From Stenotrophomonas sp. HITSZ_GD (GTDB taxonomy: Bacteria; Pseudomonadota; Gammaproteobacteria; Xanthomonadales; Xanthomonadaceae), in NCBI RefSeq assembly GCF_029543105.1, contig NZ_JARQXB010000004.1, forward strand, positions 248,001-312,000: a DNA stretch of 64,000 bases, read 5' to 3'. The translations under genes were made by a program, and so were the position numbers. The notes under the pieces are model-generated. The model had not been told where the DNA came from. It saw only the letters and a program-made list of their open reading frames with translations, and did not search any database. This document shows positions 29,787 through 38,667 of the stretch, piece after piece; positions within the stretch are counted from its first letter, which is position 1; each line of letters opens with the position of its first letter.

Positions 29787-30637
29787 ACCCACAGTCTTCC
29801 CCTACCCACGACAAGTTCGAAGTCCACTACCGGCAGCAGCTGTCGGCGCTGATCGACGGCGAGCTGCCGGCCGACGAAGCGCGTTTCGTACTGCGCCGCT
29901 TGCAGCATGACGATGCGCTGTCCGGCTGCCAGGAACGCTGGCAGCTGTGCGGCGACGTGCTGCGCGGCATGGCCAGCGCGCCGGCACCGGTCGATTTCGC
30001 CGCCCGCGTGCGCGCGGCGGTCGCCACCGAGCCGGCGCCGCAGGCGGCACCGGCGCCCGGTCGCGCCCGCGCCTGGCGTTGGGGCGGTGGCGCCATCGCC
30101 GCCTCGGTAGCCGCGCTGGCCTTGTTCGTGGCGCGCGACCGCGTGCCGCAGGCCGCGCCCGAGGCGCCCACGCCGGTCTTCGCCAGCACCGCGCAGATTC
30201 CCGCCGCGCCGGTGCCGACGCCGGCCGATCCGGACGGCGACAACGCCATCGGCACCATGGCCGCCGCCGCACCGGCCGCCGCCTTGGCCGCCGCGCGGCG
30301 CGAGGCCGGCGGCCGCAGCGTGGCCTCTGCCACGCGCGTGCAGCAGGCCGCGCGGGCCAGCGCGGCGCGTCGCGACCCGGCCCCGCAGGTGCAGGTGGCC
30401 AACGCCGCCCCGGCCGCGCACGCGCCGGCCACCGCGGTGGCGGTGGCCAATCCGTTCGCACACCCCGAGGCGGCGGTAGCGGCCAGGCCCTGGCCGCGCG
30501 CAGCGCTGGCTGGCAGCCAGAGTGCGCTCAACGCCAGCTTCGGCAGCAGCGAACCGGCGGCGACGTTCTATCCGTTCGAACCGGCGCAGCTGCCGGCCGA
30601 AGAGTCCGAGCGCCTGCCGCCCTTGCCCAGCCACTGA
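29783..30637 (+). CDS. rseA: anti-sigma-E factor RseA/MucA-like
   Basis: This is a 284-residue, single-span inner-membrane anti-sigma factor. The cytoplasmic N-domain (YRQQLSALIDGELPADEARFVLRRLQHDD, in pieces) binds RpoE. A helix at about residues 108-121 (GAIAASVAALALFV) crosses the membrane, and the periplasmic part is long, Ala/Pro-rich and low in complexity. RseA is cut by DegS and RseP under envelope stress. No rseB or rseC follows; degP/mucD comes next. The start ATG overlaps the rpoE TGA. Confidence 0.88.
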   Translation: MNPQSSPTHDKFEVHYRQQLSALIDGELPADEARFVLRRLQHDDALSGCQERWQLCGDVLRGMASAPAPVDFAARVRAAVATEPAPQAAPAPGRARAWRWGGGAIAASVAALALFVARDRVPQAAPEAPTPVFASTAQIPAAPVPTPADPDGDNAIGTMAAAAPAAALAAARREAGGRSVASATRVQQAARASAARRDPAPQVQVANAAPAAHAPATAVAVANPFAHPEAAVAARPWPRAALAGSQSALNASFGSSEPAATFYPFEPAQLPAEESERLPPLPSH

Positions 30638-30746
30638 GCCGTCATCCCCGCTTTCGTAGTGTTGCCGCCAGCCGCCCGTTCCGCGGGCGGGCCGGCGCTG
30701 CTTTGCCCGACCTGCACCCACCTTGTTCTTCAGGAGCGTGTTCCAG

Positions 30747-32297
30747 ATGAATCCCCGTATCCGCTACCAGATGTTCGGCCTGTTGGCCCTGTCGCTGCCG
30801 CTGGCCGCTTGCGCCCAGCAGCCCGCCGCCCCGGCGGCGCAGGACAGCGCCCCGATCGCCACCCGCAGCGCCACGCCCGCGCCGCAGCTGGTGGCCGGCT
30901 TGCCGGACTTCACCCACCTGGTCGAGCAGGTCGGCCAGGGCGTGGTGAACATCGACACCAAGGTCACCCGCGCGGACATGATGAAGCGCTCCGGCCGCGA
31001 CGCGCAGCAGATGCCGGACGATGACCAGATTCCCGAATTCTTCCGCCGCTTCTTCGACATGCCCGGCATGCCGGGGCCGGGCCAGGGCCCGCGCCGCGGT
31101 GGCGGCGGCAACGACGGCGACATCGTCGGCCGCGCGATGGGCTCGGGCTTCATCATCTCGCCGGACGGCTACGTGCTGACGAACCACCACGTGGTGGACG
31201 GCGCCAGCGATGTCACGGTCAAGCTGTCCGACGGCCGCGAGCTGAAGGCCAAGGTGGTCGGGAGCGACGAGCAGTACGACGTGGCGCTGCTGAAGGTCAA
31301 TGCGAGCAACCTGCCGACCGTGCGCATCGGCGATTCCAACACGCTCAAGCCCGGCCAGTGGGTGGTGGCGATCGGTTCGCCGTTCGGCCTGGACCACTCC
31401 GTCACCGCCGGCATCGTCAGCGCCACCGGCCGCGCCAATCCCTACGCCGACCAGCGCTACGTGCCTTTCATCCAGACCGACGTGGCGATCAACCAGGGCA
31501 ACTCCGGCGGCCCGCTGCTGAACACCCGCGGCGAGGTGGTGGGCATCAACTCGCAGATCTTCTCCGCCTCCGGCGGCTACATGGGCATCAGCTTCGCGAT
31601 CCCGATCGACCTGGCCGTGAGTGCGGCCGAGCAGATCAAGAAGACCGGCCACGTCAGCCGCGGCCAGCTCGGCGTGCAGGTCGGGCCGATCGATTCGCTG
31701 CAGGCGCAGGGCCTGAAGCTGCCCGACACCAAGGGCGCGCTGGTCAACAGCCTGGTGGCCGACAGCCCGGCCGGCAAGGCGGGCGTGGAGGTCGGCGACG
31801 TGATCCGTTCGGTCAACGGCACGGCGATCAACGCCGCCAGCGACCTGCCGCCGATGATCGGCGTGATGCCGCCGGGCACCAAGGTGCGCCTGGGTATCCT
31901 GCGCGACGGCAAGCCCAAGGACATCACCGTCACCCTCACCACCCTGGACAGCGACGTGCGCCCGGCCGCGGCCGCCAGCGACGAGGCCAGCACGCCCAGC
32001 GGCCCGGCCAGCGCCGCGCTGCTCGGCCTGCAGGTGGCCGACCTCAGCGCCGCCGAGCGCGAGCGCGTGGGCCTGAAGTCCGGCGAGGGCGTGCGCATCA
32101 CCGCGGTCAACAGCAGCTCGGCCCGCGAGGCCCGGCTCAGCCCGGGGCTGGTGATCCTGCGCGTGGGCCGCACCCCGGTGGGCAGCGTGGCGACGCTGAA
32201 CCGCGAACTGGCCGGCTACAAGAAGGGCGATGTGGTGATGCTGCTGGTCACCAGCGGCCAGGCCACCAGCTATGTGGCGGTCAAGGCGGGCGAGTGA
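30747..32297 (+). CDS. mucD: Do-family periplasmic serine protease (DegP/MucD), possible lipoprotein
   Basis: This is a 516-residue HtrA-family protease and chaperone. The catalytic triad is H148 (LTNHHVVDGA), D178 (QYDVALLKV) and S253 (GNSGGPLLN). Two PDZ domains follow (LGVQVGPIDSLQAQGL onward and LGLQVADLSAAERERVGLKSGEGVRI onward, in pieces). The signal peptide ends LPLAACAQQP: L-A-A-C is a lipobox with C22, so it may be lipidated, though AXA cleavage after the Cys-Ala is also possible. The start ATG at 30747 has AGGAG at 30732-30736. It completes the rpoE-rseA-mucD envelope-stress cassette. Confidence 0.93.
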   Translation: MNPRIRYQMFGLLALSLPLAACAQQPAAPAAQDSAPIATRSATPAPQLVAGLPDFTHLVEQVGQGVVNIDTKVTRADMMKRSGRDAQQMPDDDQIPEFFRRFFDMPGMPGPGQGPRRGGGGNDGDIVGRAMGSGFIISPDGYVLTNHHVVDGASDVTVKLSDGRELKAKVVGSDEQYDVALLKVNASNLPTVRIGDSNTLKPGQWVVAIGSPFGLDHSVTAGIVSATGRANPYADQRYVPFIQTDVAINQGNSGGPLLNTRGEVVGINSQIFSASGGYMGISFAIPIDLAVSAAEQIKKTGHVSRGQLGVQVGPIDSLQAQGLKLPDTKGALVNSLVADSPAGKAGVEVGDVIRSVNGTAINAASDLPPMIGVMPPGTKVRLGILRDGKPKDITVTLTTLDSDVRPAAAASDEASTPSGPASAALLGLQVADLSAAERERVGLKSGEGVRITAVNSSSAREARLSPGLVILRVGRTPVGSVATLNRELAGYKKGDVVMLLVTSGQATSYVAVKAGE

Positions 32298-32304
32298 ACC
32301 GGCC

Positions 32305-32335
32305 GGCGCGGCGGAGCTGAACGGCCCGCCGCGCC
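32305..32335 (+). terminator. hairpin after mucD
   Basis: A 10-bp perfect stem, GGCGCGGCGG / CCGCCGCGCC, has an 11-base loop and lies 8 bases past the stop. There is no T-tract. Confidence 0.4.
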
Positions 32336-32376
32336 CCCGCTGCCGCGCCCGGCGGCGGCAGGGGCGCGGGGCGTGC

Positions 32377-32382
32377 GATAAT
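32377..32382 (+). promoter_or_regulatory. lepA promoter -10 box GATAAT
   Basis: GATAAT in GTGCGATAATGCACC lies 43 bases before the chosen lepA start. No clear -35. Confidence 0.45.
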
Positions 32383-32425
32383 GCACCGTTATCCTGACGA
32401 CGGCCCAGAGCCGCCGCCCACCTCC

Positions 32426-34234
32426 ATGTCCATCGATTCAATGCGGAACATCCGCAACTTCTCCATCATCGCCCACGTCGACCACGGCAAGTCCACGCTG
32501 GCCGATCGCATCATCCAGCTTTGCGGCGGCCTCGAGGCCCGCGAGATGGAGGCGCAGGTGCTCGACTCCAATCCGATCGAGCGCGAGCGCGGCATCACCA
32601 TCAAGGCCCAGTCCGTGTCCTTGCCGTACAAGGCCAAGGACGGGCAGGTCTACCACCTGAACTTCATCGACACCCCCGGCCATGTCGACTTCTCCTATGA
32701 AGTCAGCCGCTCGCTGGCCGCCTGCGAGGGCGCGCTGCTGGTGGTGGACGCCGCCCAGGGCGTGGAAGCGCAATCGGTGGCCAACTGCTACACCGCGGTG
32801 GAGCAGGGGCTGGAAGTGGTGCCGGTGCTCAACAAGATCGACCTGCCGACCGCCGACACCGAGCGCGCCAAGGCCGAGATCGAGGCGGTGATCGGCATCG
32901 ACGCTTCCGAGGCGGTCGCGGTGAGCGCCAAGACCGGCCTGAACGTGCAGGACGTGCTGGAAGCGATCGTGCAGCGCATTCCCGCACCGGTGCCGCGCGA
33001 CACCGACAAGCTGCAGGCGCTGATCATCGACTCCTGGTTCGACAACTACCTCGGCGTGGTGTCGCTGGTGCGCGTCATGCAGGGCGAGATCAAGCCGGGC
33101 GACAAGCTGCAGGTGATGTCCACCGGCCGCAACCACCAGGTGGATGCCGTGGGCGTGTTCACCCCCAAGCGCAAGGTGCTGCAGAAGCTTTCCGCCGGCG
33201 AGGTGGGTTGGGTCACCGCGTCGATCAAGGACGTGCACGGCGCCCCGGTCGGCGACACGCTGACCCTGGCCGCCGACCCGGCGCCCAAGCCGCTGCCCGG
33301 CTTCCAGGAAATGCAGCCGCGCGTGTTCGCCGGCCTGTTCCCGGTTGATGCCGAGGACTACCCGGACCTGCGCGAGGCGCTGGAGAAGTTGCGCCTGAAC
33401 GACGCGGCGCTGCGCTTCGAGCCGGAAAGCTCCGAGGCGATGGGCTTCGGCTTCCGCTGCGGCTTCCTGGGCATGCTGCACATGGAGATCGTGCAGGAAC
33501 GCCTGGAGCGCGAGTACAACCTGGACCTGATCAGCACCGCGCCGACGGTGATCTACGAGGTCCTCAAGACCGACGGCTCCGTGGTGATGATGGACAACCC
33601 GGCCAAGCTGCCGCCGGTGAACTACGTGGAGGAAATCCGCGAGCCCATCATCCGCGCCAACATCCTCACGCCCGAGGAATACATCGGCAACATCATCAAG
33701 CTGTGCGAGGAAAAGCGCGGCAGCCAGCTCGGCATCAACTACCTGGGCAGCCAGGTGCAGATCAGCTACGAGCTGCCGATGGCCGAGGTGGTGCTGGACT
33801 TCTTCGACAAGCTCAAGTCGGTCAGCCGCGGCTACGCTTCGCTGGACTACAGCTTCGTGCGCTTCGACGCCGGCCCGTTCGTGCGCGTGGACGTGCTGAT
33901 CAACGGCGACAAGGTCGATGCGCTGTCGCTGATCGCCCATCGCAGCCATGCCGACCGGCGCGGCCGCGAGCTGTGCGAGAAGATGAAGGACCTCATTCCC
34001 CGGCAGATGTTCGACGTGGCCATCCAGGCCGCGATCGGCGCGCAGATCATCGCCCGCACCACGGTCAAGGCGATGCGCAAGAACGTGTTGGCCAAGTGCT
34101 ATGGTGGCGACGTTTCGCGCAAGAAGAAGCTGCTGGAGAAGCAGAAGGAAGGCAAGAAGCGCATGAAGCAGGTCGGCCGCGTGGAAATCCCGCAGGAAGC
34201 CTTCCTGGCCGTACTGCAAATGGACAACAAGTAA
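32426..34234 (+). CDS. lepA: elongation factor 4 (LepA)
   Basis: This is a 602-residue translational GTPase with G1 [31 protein letters not shown], and the LepA-specific C-terminal domain ending in [24 protein letters not shown]4 acts on stalled or early-stage ribosomes and in 30S biogenesis. Start: ATG at 32426 ([13 protein letters not shown]) is chosen; ATG at 32441 (MRNIRNFS) is the E. coli-like alternative; neither has a clear Shine-Dalgarno. It is followed by lepB after 18 bases. Confidence 0.97.
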   Translation: MSIDSMRNIRNFSIIAHVDHGKSTLADRIIQLCGGLEAREMEAQVLDSNPIERERGITIKAQSVSLPYKAKDGQVYHLNFIDTPGHVDFSYEVSRSLAACEGALLVVDAAQGVEAQSVANCYTAVEQGLEVVPVLNKIDLPTADTERAKAEIEAVIGIDASEAVAVSAKTGLNVQDVLEAIVQRIPAPVPRDTDKLQALIIDSWFDNYLGVVSLVRVMQGEIKPGDKLQVMSTGRNHQVDAVGVFTPKRKVLQKLSAGEVGWVTASIKDVHGAPVGDTLTLAADPAPKPLPGFQEMQPRVFAGLFPVDAEDYPDLREALEKLRLNDAALRFEPESSEAMGFGFRCGFLGMLHMEIVQERLEREYNLDLISTAPTVIYEVLKTDGSVVMMDNPAKLPPVNYVEEIREPIIRANILTPEEYIGNIIKLCEEKRGSQLGINYLGSQVQISYELPMAEVVLDFFDKLKSVSRGYASLDYSFVRFDAGPFVRVDVLINGDKVDALSLIAHRSHADRRGRELCEKMKDLIPRQMFDVAIQAAIGAQIIARTTVKAMRKNVLAKCYGGDVSRKKKLLEKQKEGKKRMKQVGRVEIPQEAFLAVLQMDNK

Positions 34235-34252
34235 ACCCGCAAAGGAACACGC

Positions 34253-35053
34253 ATGAAATGGTTTGAGATCGCGCTGGTCGTGCTGACGCTGGGCTCGGGC
34301 CTGGTGTGGCTGCTGGACAAGCTGTTCCTGGCCAAGCGCCGCGCCGCGCGCGCCAGCCTGCTCGACAGCGAGCCGGTGATCATCGAGTACTCGCGCGCCT
34401 TCTTCCCGGTGCTGGCGGTGGTGCTGATCCTGCGCAGCTTCATCGCCGAGCCGTACAAGATCCCCTCCAGCTCGATGATGCCCAACCTGCTCATCGGCGA
34501 TTTCATCCTGGTCAACAAGTTCGCCTACGGCCTGCGCCTGCCCATCACCAACACCAAGTTCGTGCCGGTGGGCGAGCCCAAGCGCGGCGACGTGGTGGTG
34601 TTCAAGCCGCCGCACGCCCCGGACGAGAACTGGATCAAGCGCGTCGTCGGCCTGCCGGGCGACCGCATCGGCTTCCACGGCGACACGCTCTACATCAATG
34701 GCGAGCCGATGCAGTACGAGGTCAAGGGCGAATACGTGGGCAAGGGCCGCGGCGCGGAAATGACCGGCGCCACGCTGCTGCGCGAGGACCTGCCGGGCCG
34801 CCCGCACACCGTGCTGGAGCTGATCGGCCGTTCCAATGCCGCCGGCCAGGGCGACTGGGTGGTGCCGCCGGGGCAGTATTTCGTGATGGGCGACAATCGC
34901 GATAATAGCGAGGACAGCCGGTTCTGGACCCAGACGCACTTCCTGCCGGAGCAGAATCTCCGCGGCAAGGCGTTCGGAATCTGGCTCAATTGCGAGGGGT
35001 GGTTCTGCAAGGGGAGTTTCGATCCTTCGCGGATCGGGACGGGTATCCAGTAA
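34253..35053 (+). CDS. lepB: signal peptidase I
   Basis: This is a 266-residue inner-membrane protease. Two N-terminal membrane segments (residues 4-20 and about 48-62) lead into the periplasmic catalytic domain. S74 in IPSSSMMP is the nucleophile and K129 in WIKRVVGLPGD the general base; the GDNRDNSEDSRFW box follows. It removes signal peptides from exported proteins. The gene order lepA-lepB-DUF4845-rnc-era-recO is the conserved gammaproteobacterial one. Confidence 0.96.
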   Translation: MKWFEIALVVLTLGSGLVWLLDKLFLAKRRAARASLLDSEPVIIEYSRAFFPVLAVVLILRSFIAEPYKIPSSSMMPNLLIGDFILVNKFAYGLRLPITNTKFVPVGEPKRGDVVVFKPPHAPDENWIKRVVGLPGDRIGFHGDTLYINGEPMQYEVKGEYVGKGRGAEMTGATLLREDLPGRPHTVLELIGRSNAAGQGDWVVPPGQYFVMGDNRDNSEDSRFWTQTHFLPEQNLRGKAFGIWLNCEGWFCKGSFDPSRIGTGIQ

Positions 35054-35085
35054 TCCATACGCGTGGCGTAGCTAGGGGAGTAGCG

Positions 35086-35466
35086 ATGAAGCGCAATCAG
35101 AACGGAATGACCTTGCTGTCATTCATCGTGGTGTTGGCGGTGGTCGGTTTCGCCCTGTACATCGGCATGAAGCTGTTCCCGATGTACCAGGAGTTCTATT
35201 CGGTGAAGGAAGCCATGAAGGGCGTGGCCAACGAACCGGGCAGCGGCGACATGGACCCGGGCCGGGCGAAGGACCTGTTCTTCCGCCGGCTGTACATCAA
35301 CTATTCGGAAAACGTGAAGAAGGACGACGTGACGTTCGAGCGCGTGGGCAACGGCTGGCGCATGAACGTCAACTACGAGGTGCGCCGCCCGCTGGTGGGC
35401 AACCTCGACGTGGTCGGCAACTTCAGCGCCAGCCAGGACCTGACCCGTAGTGGCATCAGCGAGTAA
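35086..35466 (+). CDS. DUF4845 domain membrane-anchored protein
   Basis: This is a 126-residue protein with [34 protein letters not shown]: a short basic N-terminus and one membrane helix that looks like a type IV pilin prepilin start (GMTLLSF resembles GFTLIE, but the +5 Glu is missing). This is the DUF4845 family found between lepB and rnc in many proteobacteria. The rest is a soluble, probably periplasmic domain. Function unknown. It has a GGGGAG Shine-Dalgarno and overlaps rnc by 17 bases. Confidence 0.85.
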   Translation: MKRNQNGMTLLSFIVVLAVVGFALYIGMKLFPMYQEFYSVKEAMKGVANEPGSGDMDPGRAKDLFFRRLYINYSENVKKDDVTFERVGNGWRMNVNYEVRRPLVGNLDVVGNFSASQDLTRSGISE

Positions 35467-36136
35467 GACACCGCAGCGTGGCGATCGGATCGGCCATGTG
35501 TTCGCCGATCCGGCGCTGCTGGCGCAGGCGCTGACCCACCGCAGCGCTGGCGCGCCGCACAACGAGCGGTTGGAATTCCTCGGCGATGGCGTGGTCAACC
35601 TGCTCATCGCCGAGGCGCTGTACCTGCGTTGGCCCAAGGCGGACGAAGGCGCGCTGACCCGCGCCCGTGCCGAACTGGTGCGCGAGCCGGCCCTGGCGGT
35701 GATCGGCCGGGCGTTGGAGCTGGGCGAACGGCTCACCCTGGGCCCGGGCGAGATGAAATCCGGCGGCCACCGCCGCGACTCGATCCTCGCCGACGCGGTG
35801 GAAGCGGTGGTGGCGGCGATCTACCTCGACGCCGGCTTCGAAGCCTGCCGCGCCGCGGTGCTGCCGTGGTTCGAATCGGCGCTGGCCGCGCTGCCGGTCG
35901 GCAAGCCGGAGAAGGACGCCAAGACCCGCCTGCAGGAGTGGCTGCAGGCCCGGCAGCGGCCGCTGCCCGTGTATGAACTCGTTTCCGAAAGTGGCGACGA
36001 CCACGCCAAGCATTTCCAGGTACGCTGCATCCTGTCCGAGCCGGCGTTGGACGCCGAGGGCGAGGGCGGGTCGCGGCGCCTGGCCGAACAGCAGGCCGCC
36101 GCCGCGGTGCTGCGCCAACTGGATCCAGGCAAGTGA
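35450..36136 (+). CDS. rnc: ribonuclease III
   Basis: This is a 228-residue dsRNA endonuclease. The catalytic domain carries the signature [20 protein letters not shown] (E and D metal ligands) and [16 protein letters not shown]. The C-terminal dsRBD runs from [13 protein letters not shown] to the end. It processes rRNA and structured mRNAs. Starts GTG at 35450, inside the DUF4845 gene; no other start restores the usual N-terminus. In the signature, Val replaces the usual Ala/Leu (DGVVN), a mild change. It overlaps era by 4 bases. Confidence 0.95.
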   Translation: MASASKTPQRGDRIGHVFADPALLAQALTHRSAGAPHNERLEFLGDGVVNLLIAEALYLRWPKADEGALTRARAELVREPALAVIGRALELGERLTLGPGEMKSGGHRRDSILADAVEAVVAAIYLDAGFEACRAAVLPWFESALAALPVGKPEKDAKTRLQEWLQARQRPLPVYELVSESGDDHAKHFQVRCILSEPALDAEGEGGSRRLAEQQAAAAVLRQLDPGK

Positions 36137-37041
36137 GCGAATCAACCCCCTACCGCAGCGGCAGCGTGGCCGTCATCGGCCGCCCCAACGTGGGCAAGTC
36201 GACCCTGACCAACGCGCTCGTCGGCGCGAAGATCAGCATCGTCTCCAACCGTCCGCAGACCACCCGCCACCGGCTGCTGGGCATTGCCAGCTTCCCGCAG
36301 GGGCAGATCGTGCTGGTGGACACGCCCGGCCTGCACCGCGAGCAGGGCAAGTTCAAGGCCTCGGCGATGAGCCGGGTGATGAACCGCGCCGCGCGCGGGT
36401 CGCTGGAGGATGTCGACGCGGCGATGATGGTCATCGAGGCCGGCCGCTGGGACGAGGAAGACACGCTGGCCTACAACGTGCTCAGCGACGCCGGCATCCC
36501 GGTGGTGCTGATCGTCAACAAGGTCGACCGCCTGAAGGACAAGTCCGCGCTGCTGCCATTCCTGGCCGAGGTGAGCGAAGGCCGCAGTTTCGCCGCGGTG
36601 CACCCGGTGTCCGCGCTCAAGCGCAAGGGCCTGGAGGCGCTGACCAAGGACCTGCTCGGCCTGTTGCCCGAGCAGCCGCCGATGTTCGGCGAGGACGAGA
36701 TCACCGACCGCAGCCAGCGCTTCCTGGCCGGCGAACTGGTGCGCGAGCAGCTGATGCGCCAGCTCGGCGAGGAACTGCCGTATGCCACCACGGTGGAGAT
36801 CGAGCGCTTCGCCGAGGACGGCAACCTGCTGCGCATCGGTGCGGTGATCTGGGTCGAGCGCGAGGGCCAGAAGGCCATCGTGATCGGCAAGGGCGGCACC
36901 CGCCTGAAGGAGATCGGCGCCAAGGCCCGCCAGCAGATGGAGCGCCTGTTCGGCGCCAAGGTCTTCCTGGAAACCTGGGTGCGCGTGCGCGAGGGCTGGT
37001 CGGATGACGAGGCCGCGCTCAAGGCGTTCGGCTACGAATGA
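36133..37041 (+). CDS. era: GTPase Era
   Basis: This is a 302-residue Ras-like GTPase with a C-terminal KH domain. G1 is [11 protein letters not shown], the G2/switch region RPQTTRHR, G3 DTPG, G4 NKVDRLKDK, and the KH domain [17 protein letters not shown]. It binds the 3' end of 16S rRNA and helps 30S assembly. The start GTG at 36133 overlaps the rnc TGA (GTGA), so translation is coupled. Confidence 0.97.
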   Translation: MSESTPYRSGSVAVIGRPNVGKSTLTNALVGAKISIVSNRPQTTRHRLLGIASFPQGQIVLVDTPGLHREQGKFKASAMSRVMNRAARGSLEDVDAAMMVIEAGRWDEEDTLAYNVLSDAGIPVVLIVNKVDRLKDKSALLPFLAEVSEGRSFAAVHPVSALKRKGLEALTKDLLGLLPEQPPMFGEDEITDRSQRFLAGELVREQLMRQLGEELPYATTVEIERFAEDGNLLRIGAVIWVEREGQKAIVIGKGGTRLKEIGAKARQQMERLFGAKVFLETWVRVREGWSDDEAALKAFGYE

Positions 37042-37079
37042 GGCCGGCCGCGCCGCCGCGCGCGGCCTGAGGCGGGCGC

Positions 37080-37799
37080 ATGCGCCTGGAAGATGAGACC
37101 GGCTTCGTCCTGCATGCGCGGCACTGGCGCGAGACCAGCCTGCTGGTCGAGGTGCTGAGCCTGCACCACGGCCGCATCGGGCTGCTGGCGCGCGGCGTGC
37201 AGGGCGAACGCAAGCAGGCCTTGCGCGCGGCCTTGCAGCCCTTGCAGTCGATCCGCTTCAGCGCGGTGCAGCGCGGCGAGCTGGCGCAGCTGCGCGGCGC
37301 CGAAGCGGAGGATGCCGCGCCGCGGCTACAGGGCGACGCGATGCTCGCCGCCTTCTATCTCAACGAACTGGTGCTGCGGCTGGCGCCGCGCCACGACCCG
37401 GTGCCCGAGCTGCACGCCGCCTACGCGCGGGTGCGCGAACGCCTGCGCGCGGCCGAACCGCTGGCCTGGAGCCTGCGCCGCTTCGAGCGCGACCTGCTGG
37501 AGGCCCTCGGCGTGGGCCTGGACCTCGAACATGACGTGGAAGGCCAGCCGATCGACCCGGCCGCGCGCTACCAGCTCGACCCGCAGGAAGGCGCGCGCCG
37601 CCTGCTCAGCGATCGCGGCGCGGGCGAGCGCAACGCCACCGCCACCGGGCGCGGACTGCTCGCGCTGGCCCGCGACGAAACGCCCGATCCGCTCGACCTG
37701 CCCGGCCTGCGCCTGGGCTTGCGCGCGGTGTTGCTGCATCACCTGGGCGGGCGCGGCCTGAAAGCCTGGGACATGCTGCGCGACCTGGCGCCGCGCTGA
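37080..37799 (+). CDS. recO: DNA repair protein RecO
   Basis: This is a 239-residue protein with the RecO N-terminal OB-fold ([40 protein letters not shown], in pieces) and a helical C-domain ending in [20 protein letters not shown]. It loads RecA onto SSB-coated gaps with RecR and RecF. No Cys4 zinc motif is visible, as in many gammaproteobacterial RecO proteins. The pdxJ gene that often follows is replaced here by a convergent REC-HPt gene. Confidence 0.93.
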   Translation: MRLEDETGFVLHARHWRETSLLVEVLSLHHGRIGLLARGVQGERKQALRAALQPLQSIRFSAVQRGELAQLRGAEAEDAAPRLQGDAMLAAFYLNELVLRLAPRHDPVPELHAAYARVRERLRAAEPLAWSLRRFERDLLEALGVGLDLEHDVEGQPIDPAARYQLDPQEGARRLLSDRGAGERNATATGRGLLALARDETPDPLDLPGLRLGLRAVLLHHLGGRGLKAWDMLRDLAPR

Positions 37800-37803
37800 C
37801 GGC

Positions 37804-38514
37804 TCAGTGCAGCAGCGCGGCCACGGCGTCGTGGAAATGATGGCGCGCGGCCGGCGAGCGCGGATCGCCCCGCAGTTCACGCACCGCCTGCGCCAGCCGT
37901 GCCGCGCCGACGAAGCCGCAGCTGGCCTGCAAGCGGTGCAGGTGGCCGCGCAGGCTCTGTTCGTCGTCCTGGCGCAGGGCCGAATCCACCGCGTCGCGGG
38001 TGCCGGGCAACTCGGACAGGAACAGCTCGCGCAGCGCATTGAGGTGGTGCTGCTGGCCATTGAGCGCGGCCAGCGCGGCATCCTCGTCCCAGTCGCGCTG
38101 GATGACGATGCCGCCGCCCATTGCCTCGTCGACGGGGCGCACGGGCAGCAGCCGGCGCACCTGCTGCTGCAGGTCGCTGGCCGGCAGCGGCTTGATCAGC
38201 ACCTTGAGGAAGCCGTCGGCCAGCAGCCGCGCGGTGGCGCCGGCATCGGCGGTGTGCGCCACGGCCGGGGTCGCCGGGTACGCGGCGCGCAGGCGGGCCA
38301 GCAGCTCGCTGCCGGTGCCGTCCGGAAGATGGGCATCGATCAACCACAGGTCGTGGCGGACGTCACGGGATTGCGCCAGGGCCATGGCGATGCTGTCGGC
38401 GCTATCCAGCCGCAGGGCGAGGGGCTCCAGGGCGGCCTGGAAAAACCCCAGGCTGATCGGGTCGTCCTCGACCAGCAGAATGCGGGGACGAGGGGGCTCT
38501 CGCGAAGCCATCAT
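37804..38514 (-). CDS. response regulator with C-terminal HPt domain
   Basis: This is a 236-residue two-domain phosphorelay protein. The REC domain (residues 10-128) has the acidic pair EDD16-18, phospho-acceptor D60 (LWLIDAHLPDG) and K108 (LIKPLP). The HPt domain (about 145-236) carries HRLQASCGFVGA, in which H193 fits the phospho-His motif HxLKGS. There is no DNA-binding or enzymatic output domain and no kinase gene beside it, so it probably shuttles phosphate to or from an unlinked hybrid kinase. It converges on recO with a 4-base gap. Confidence 0.82.
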   Translation of the reverse strand: MMASREPPRPRILLVEDDPISLGFFQAALEPLALRLDSADSIAMALAQSRDVRHDLWLIDAHLPDGTGSELLARLRAAYPATPAVAHTADAGATARLLADGFLKVLIKPLPASDLQQQVRRLLPVRPVDEAMGGGIVIQRDWDEDAALAALNGQQHHLNALRELFLSELPGTRDAVDSALRQDDEQSLRGHLHRLQASCGFVGAARLAQAVRELRGDPRSPAARHHFHDAVAALLH

Positions 38515-38629
38515 CTTGCTGCCTCCATGTCAGCACGCCGCAGCGACATCCTGCGGCGGGGTGAGTGTGCCTGCCTTTCCTGCAAACGACAATGAACGGG
38601 TGGACCCGGCCACCGTCGGCGCCATCTGC

Positions 38630-38635
38630 CACAAT
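38630..38635 (+). promoter_or_regulatory. -10 box CACAAT for rlmD
   Basis: CACAAT in TGCCACAATACGCG lies 32 bases before the rlmD GTG. The same GCCACAATrsG pattern lies before the aidB-like gene. Confidence 0.4.
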
Positions 38636-38667
38636 ACGCGCCCTTTTTGCCCGCAGCTTGTCGCCAC

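Noticed and set aside
32438-34939. An 833-codon frame opposite lepA and lepB
   Set aside because: It is antisense to two essential, fully conserved proteins; His/Leu/Gly-rich shadow.
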